A DNA stretch of 6,568 nt from Tardiphaga sp. Its GTDB lineage: Bacteria > Pseudomonadota > Alphaproteobacteria > Rhizobiales > Xanthobacteraceae. The notes beneath the pieces are model-generated. The model was not told where the DNA came from, did not search any database, and saw only the letters and a list, made by a program, of their open reading frames with translations. The stretch is taken from assembly GCA_028290765.1 (NCBI GenBank), contig JAQGJF010000132.1:1-6568 (forward strand), written 5' to 3'. Positions 4,470 through 6,568 of the stretch are shown here, piece after piece; the stretch's first letter is position 1; every line of letters starts with the position of its first letter. The position numbers were made by a program, and so were the translations under genes.

Positions 4470-6568
4470 ATGAGCATTTCCCTGCATCCCGACACGCCCG
4501 AGGGCCGGACGCTGACGGCGTCGCCGGAGGCGGACACGACGCCGGGTGCAGCCCCAGCAAGGACCAAGATCCGCAGCCGCCTGTTCACCAAATATGTCGT
4601 GCTGTTTGTCGCGGTGGTGGGCGTGGCCCTGCTGTCCAACGGCATTTTCGAGGTTTTCTTCTATTACCGCGAACATAAAGCGGCGCTGATCCGGATCCAG
4701 CACGAGCAGGCCGAAGCGGCAGCGGCCAAGATCGGCCAGTTCATCAAGGAGATCGAGAGCCAGCTCGGCTGGACCACCCAGCTGCCGTCCGCCGGCTCGA
4801 TCGAACAACGCCGCTTCGATGCGCTGCGGCTGTTGCGGCAGGTGCCGGCCATCACCGATCTGGCGCAGGTCGATTCCACCGGCAAGGAACGCCTGCGGGT
4901 GTCGCGCCTCGCCATGGATGTGGTCGACAGCGGGGTCGATCTCTCCCAGGATCCGAAGTTTTCCGAAGCCGTCGCCCGCAAGGTCTATTACGGGCCGGTG
5001 TATTTCCGCCGCGAATCCGAGCCGTATATGACGCTTTCGCTGGCCGGCACCCGCAAGGACGCCGGCGTCTCGATCGCCGAGGTCAATCTCAAGCTGATCT
5101 GGGACGTGGTGTCGCAAATCAAGGTCGGCGAGCGCGGCCATGCCTATGTGGTCGGCGCGCAGGGCCGGCTGATCGCCCACCCCGATATCAGCCTGGTGCT
5201 GCGCAACACCGACATGTCGAAGCTGGTGCAGGTGCAGGCGGCGAAGGCCGGCAAGATGAACACCGGCGCCGACGAATTGCAGGGCACCATGAATATCCAG
5301 GGCCAGGAGGTGCTGACGGCTTCCGCCCCGATCGCGCCGCTGGGCTGGACCATGTTCGTCGAGCTGCCGGTCGAGGAGGCCTACGCCTCGCTGTATCAGG
5401 CGCTGCAGCGCCTCGCCGTGGTGCTGCTCGGCGCGCTGGTGTTCGCCATGCTGGCGGGAATGTTTCTGGCGCGGCGCATGGTCGGCCCGATCCAGGCACT
5501 GCGCGCCGGCGCCGAACGGATCGGCGGCGGCGATTTCGCCCAGCGCATCGACATCAAGACCGGCGACGAGCTGGAAGGCCTCGCCAACCAGTTCAACGAC
5601 ATGGGCGGCCGGCTGCAGGAATCCTATGCCGACCTGGAAAAGAAGGTGGAGTCACGGACGGCCGAGTTGAGCGAGTCGCTGCAGTTCCAGACCGCAACGG
5701 CGGATGTCTTGCGGGTCATCAGCCGCTCGCCGAATTCATTGCAGCCAGTTCTCGATGTCATCGTGGAGACGTCGCGGCATCTGTGCGGCACCGAAACCAC
5801 CACCGTGTTTCTGCTGAGCGACGGAAAATTCCGCATCGCGGCCGCCTCGGGTACGATGCCGGAATATCTGGACTTTCTTCGCAGCAATCCGATTGCCATT
5901 GATCAGGCCGGGTCGTCGACCGCGAGGGCTGCGCGCGAGAAGCGCACCATTCATGTCCCCGATATCAGCGCAGATCCGGAGTTCGGCCAGGGACCGATGG
6001 CGGTCGGTGACCGCCGCGCGTTGCTTTCCGTGCCGCTGATGCGGGAAGGCACCGCGATCGGCGTGATTACCATGCGCCAGTCCCACCTTACGCCGTTCAA
6101 CAGCCGTCAGATCGAGGTGGTGGAGACCTTCGCCGACCAGGCGGTCATTGCCATCTCGAATGTAAGGCTGTTTGAGCAGGTGCAGGAACGCACCCGGGAA
6201 TTGTCTCAGTCGCTCGACGAATTGCGCACCGCGCAGGACCGCCTGGTGCAGACCGAAAAGCTCGCCTCGCTCGGCCAACTCACCGCCGGCATCGCCCACG
6301 AGATCAAGAACCCGCTCAACTTCGTCAATAATTTCTCGGCGCTGTCGGGGGAATTGATCGACGAACTCAACGACGTGCTCAAGCCGATCGCGCTCGACGA
6401 CAAGACCCGGGAGGAAATCGACGAGCTCACCCACATGCTGAAGGGCAATCTCGAAAAGGTGGTGCAGCACGGCAAGCGCGCCGATTCCATCGTAAAAAAC
6501 ATGCTGCAGCACTCCCGTGAAGGCTCCGGCGAGCATCGTCTTGCTGACATCAATGCGTTAGTCGATGA
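4470..6568 (+). CDS. Membrane sensor histidine kinase (Cache-HAMP-GAF-HisKA), 3' partial
   Basis: Two-component sensor that should autophosphorylate on His and pass the phosphate to a response regulator not seen here. The ATG at 4470 is preceded by AAGG at 4462-4465 and an in-frame TAA at 4461-4463, so it is the first possible start. The frame stays open to the window end (699 codons plus two bases). Order: cytoplasmic N-terminus; TM1 at about 42-66 ([18 protein letters not shown]); periplasmic double-Cache-like domain at about 67-312 ([56 protein letters not shown]); and TM2 at about 314-335. HAMP follows at about 336-389 ([31 protein letters not shown]), then a short coiled coil, GAF at about 420-566, a second coiled coil, and HisKA with phosphoacceptor His610 in [17 protein letters not shown]. 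The ATP-binding N, G1 and G2 boxes lie beyond the window. The ligand of the Cache and GAF domains is unknown. It is transcribed divergently from the zntB-like gene. Confidence 0.93.
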   Translation, partial: MSISLHPDTPEGRTLTASPEADTTPGAAPARTKIRSRLFTKYVVLFVAVVGVALLSNGIFEVFFYYREHKAALIRIQHEQAEAAAAKIGQFIKEIESQLGWTTQLPSAGSIEQRRFDALRLLRQVPAITDLAQVDSTGKERLRVSRLAMDVVDSGVDLSQDPKFSEAVARKVYYGPVYFRRESEPYMTLSLAGTRKDAGVSIAEVNLKLIWDVVSQIKVGERGHAYVVGAQGRLIAHPDISLVLRNTDMSKLVQVQAAKAGKMNTGADELQGTMNIQGQEVLTASAPIAPLGWTMFVELPVEEAYASLYQALQRLAVVLLGALVFAMLAGMFLARRMVGPIQALRAGAERIGGGDFAQRIDIKTGDELEGLANQFNDMGGRLQESYADLEKKVESRTAELSESLQFQTATADVLRVISRSPNSLQPVLDVIVETSRHLCGTETTTVFLLSDGKFRIAAASGTMPEYLDFLRSNPIAIDQAGSSTARAAREKRTIHVPDISADPEFGQGPMAVGDRRALLSVPLMREGTAIGVITMRQSHLTPFNSRQIEVVETFADQAVIAISNVRLFEQVQERTRELSQSLDELRTAQDRLVQTEKLASLGQLTAGIAHEIKNPLNFVNNFSALSGELIDELNDVLKPIALDDKTREEIDELTHMLKGNLEKVVQHGKRADSIVKNMLQHSREGSGEHRLADINALVD

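Noticed and set aside
4365..5180. Minus-strand frames of up to 271 codons opposite the sensor kinase, and 5736-6536
   Set aside because: The plus strand carries one continuous frame from 4470 to the window end with ordered TM, HAMP, GAF and HisKA features; the minus frames lack any domain.

Overview
The window looks like chromosomal DNA of a GC-rich alphaproteobacterium, most likely from the Bradyrhizobium/Rhodopseudomonas group (Nitrobacteraceae). The reasons are strong G/C bias at third codon positions, long spurious antisense frames, GTG starts, the style of the GAF/HisKA sensor kinase, and GC-rich palindromic repeats of the CCCTCCCC...GGGGAGGG kind. This placement is inference; no rRNA or other marker gene is present.

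Layout. (1) 2-790, plus strand: 3' part of a zinc-independent NADP-dependent medium-chain oxidoreductase, cut by the window start. (2) 924-1145, plus: a 73-residue protein of unknown function. (3) 1146-1737: a 592-base stretch with no intact gene. It holds two palindromic repeats in opposite orientation (1168-1253 and 1636-1698). Between them on the minus strand lies a decayed DUF559 (Vsr-like endonuclease fold) gene that has lost its middle and changed frame. (4) 1738-3135, minus: OprB-type carbohydrate porin whose first codons are made of a third repeat copy. (5) 3148-4236, minus: CorA/ZntB-type metal transporter, just upstream of the porin and probably co-transcribed with it. (6) 4237-4469: divergent intergenic region. 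(7) 4470-6568, plus: N-terminal 699 residues of a membrane sensor histidine kinase (TM, periplasmic Cache-like domain, TM, HAMP, GAF, HisKA), cut by the window end before its ATPase domain.

The genes do not form one pathway. The only likely operon is the zntB-like gene followed by the porin: an inner-membrane divalent metal channel and an outer-membrane channel, 12 bases apart. The kinase starts divergently from that pair, but nothing in the sequence shows that it controls them.

The most unusual parts are the repeat-bounded DUF559 remnant and the recruitment of a repeat into the 5' coding end of the porin. I see no CRISPR array, tRNA, rRNA, intact transposase or phage gene, and no convincing new multi-gene system.
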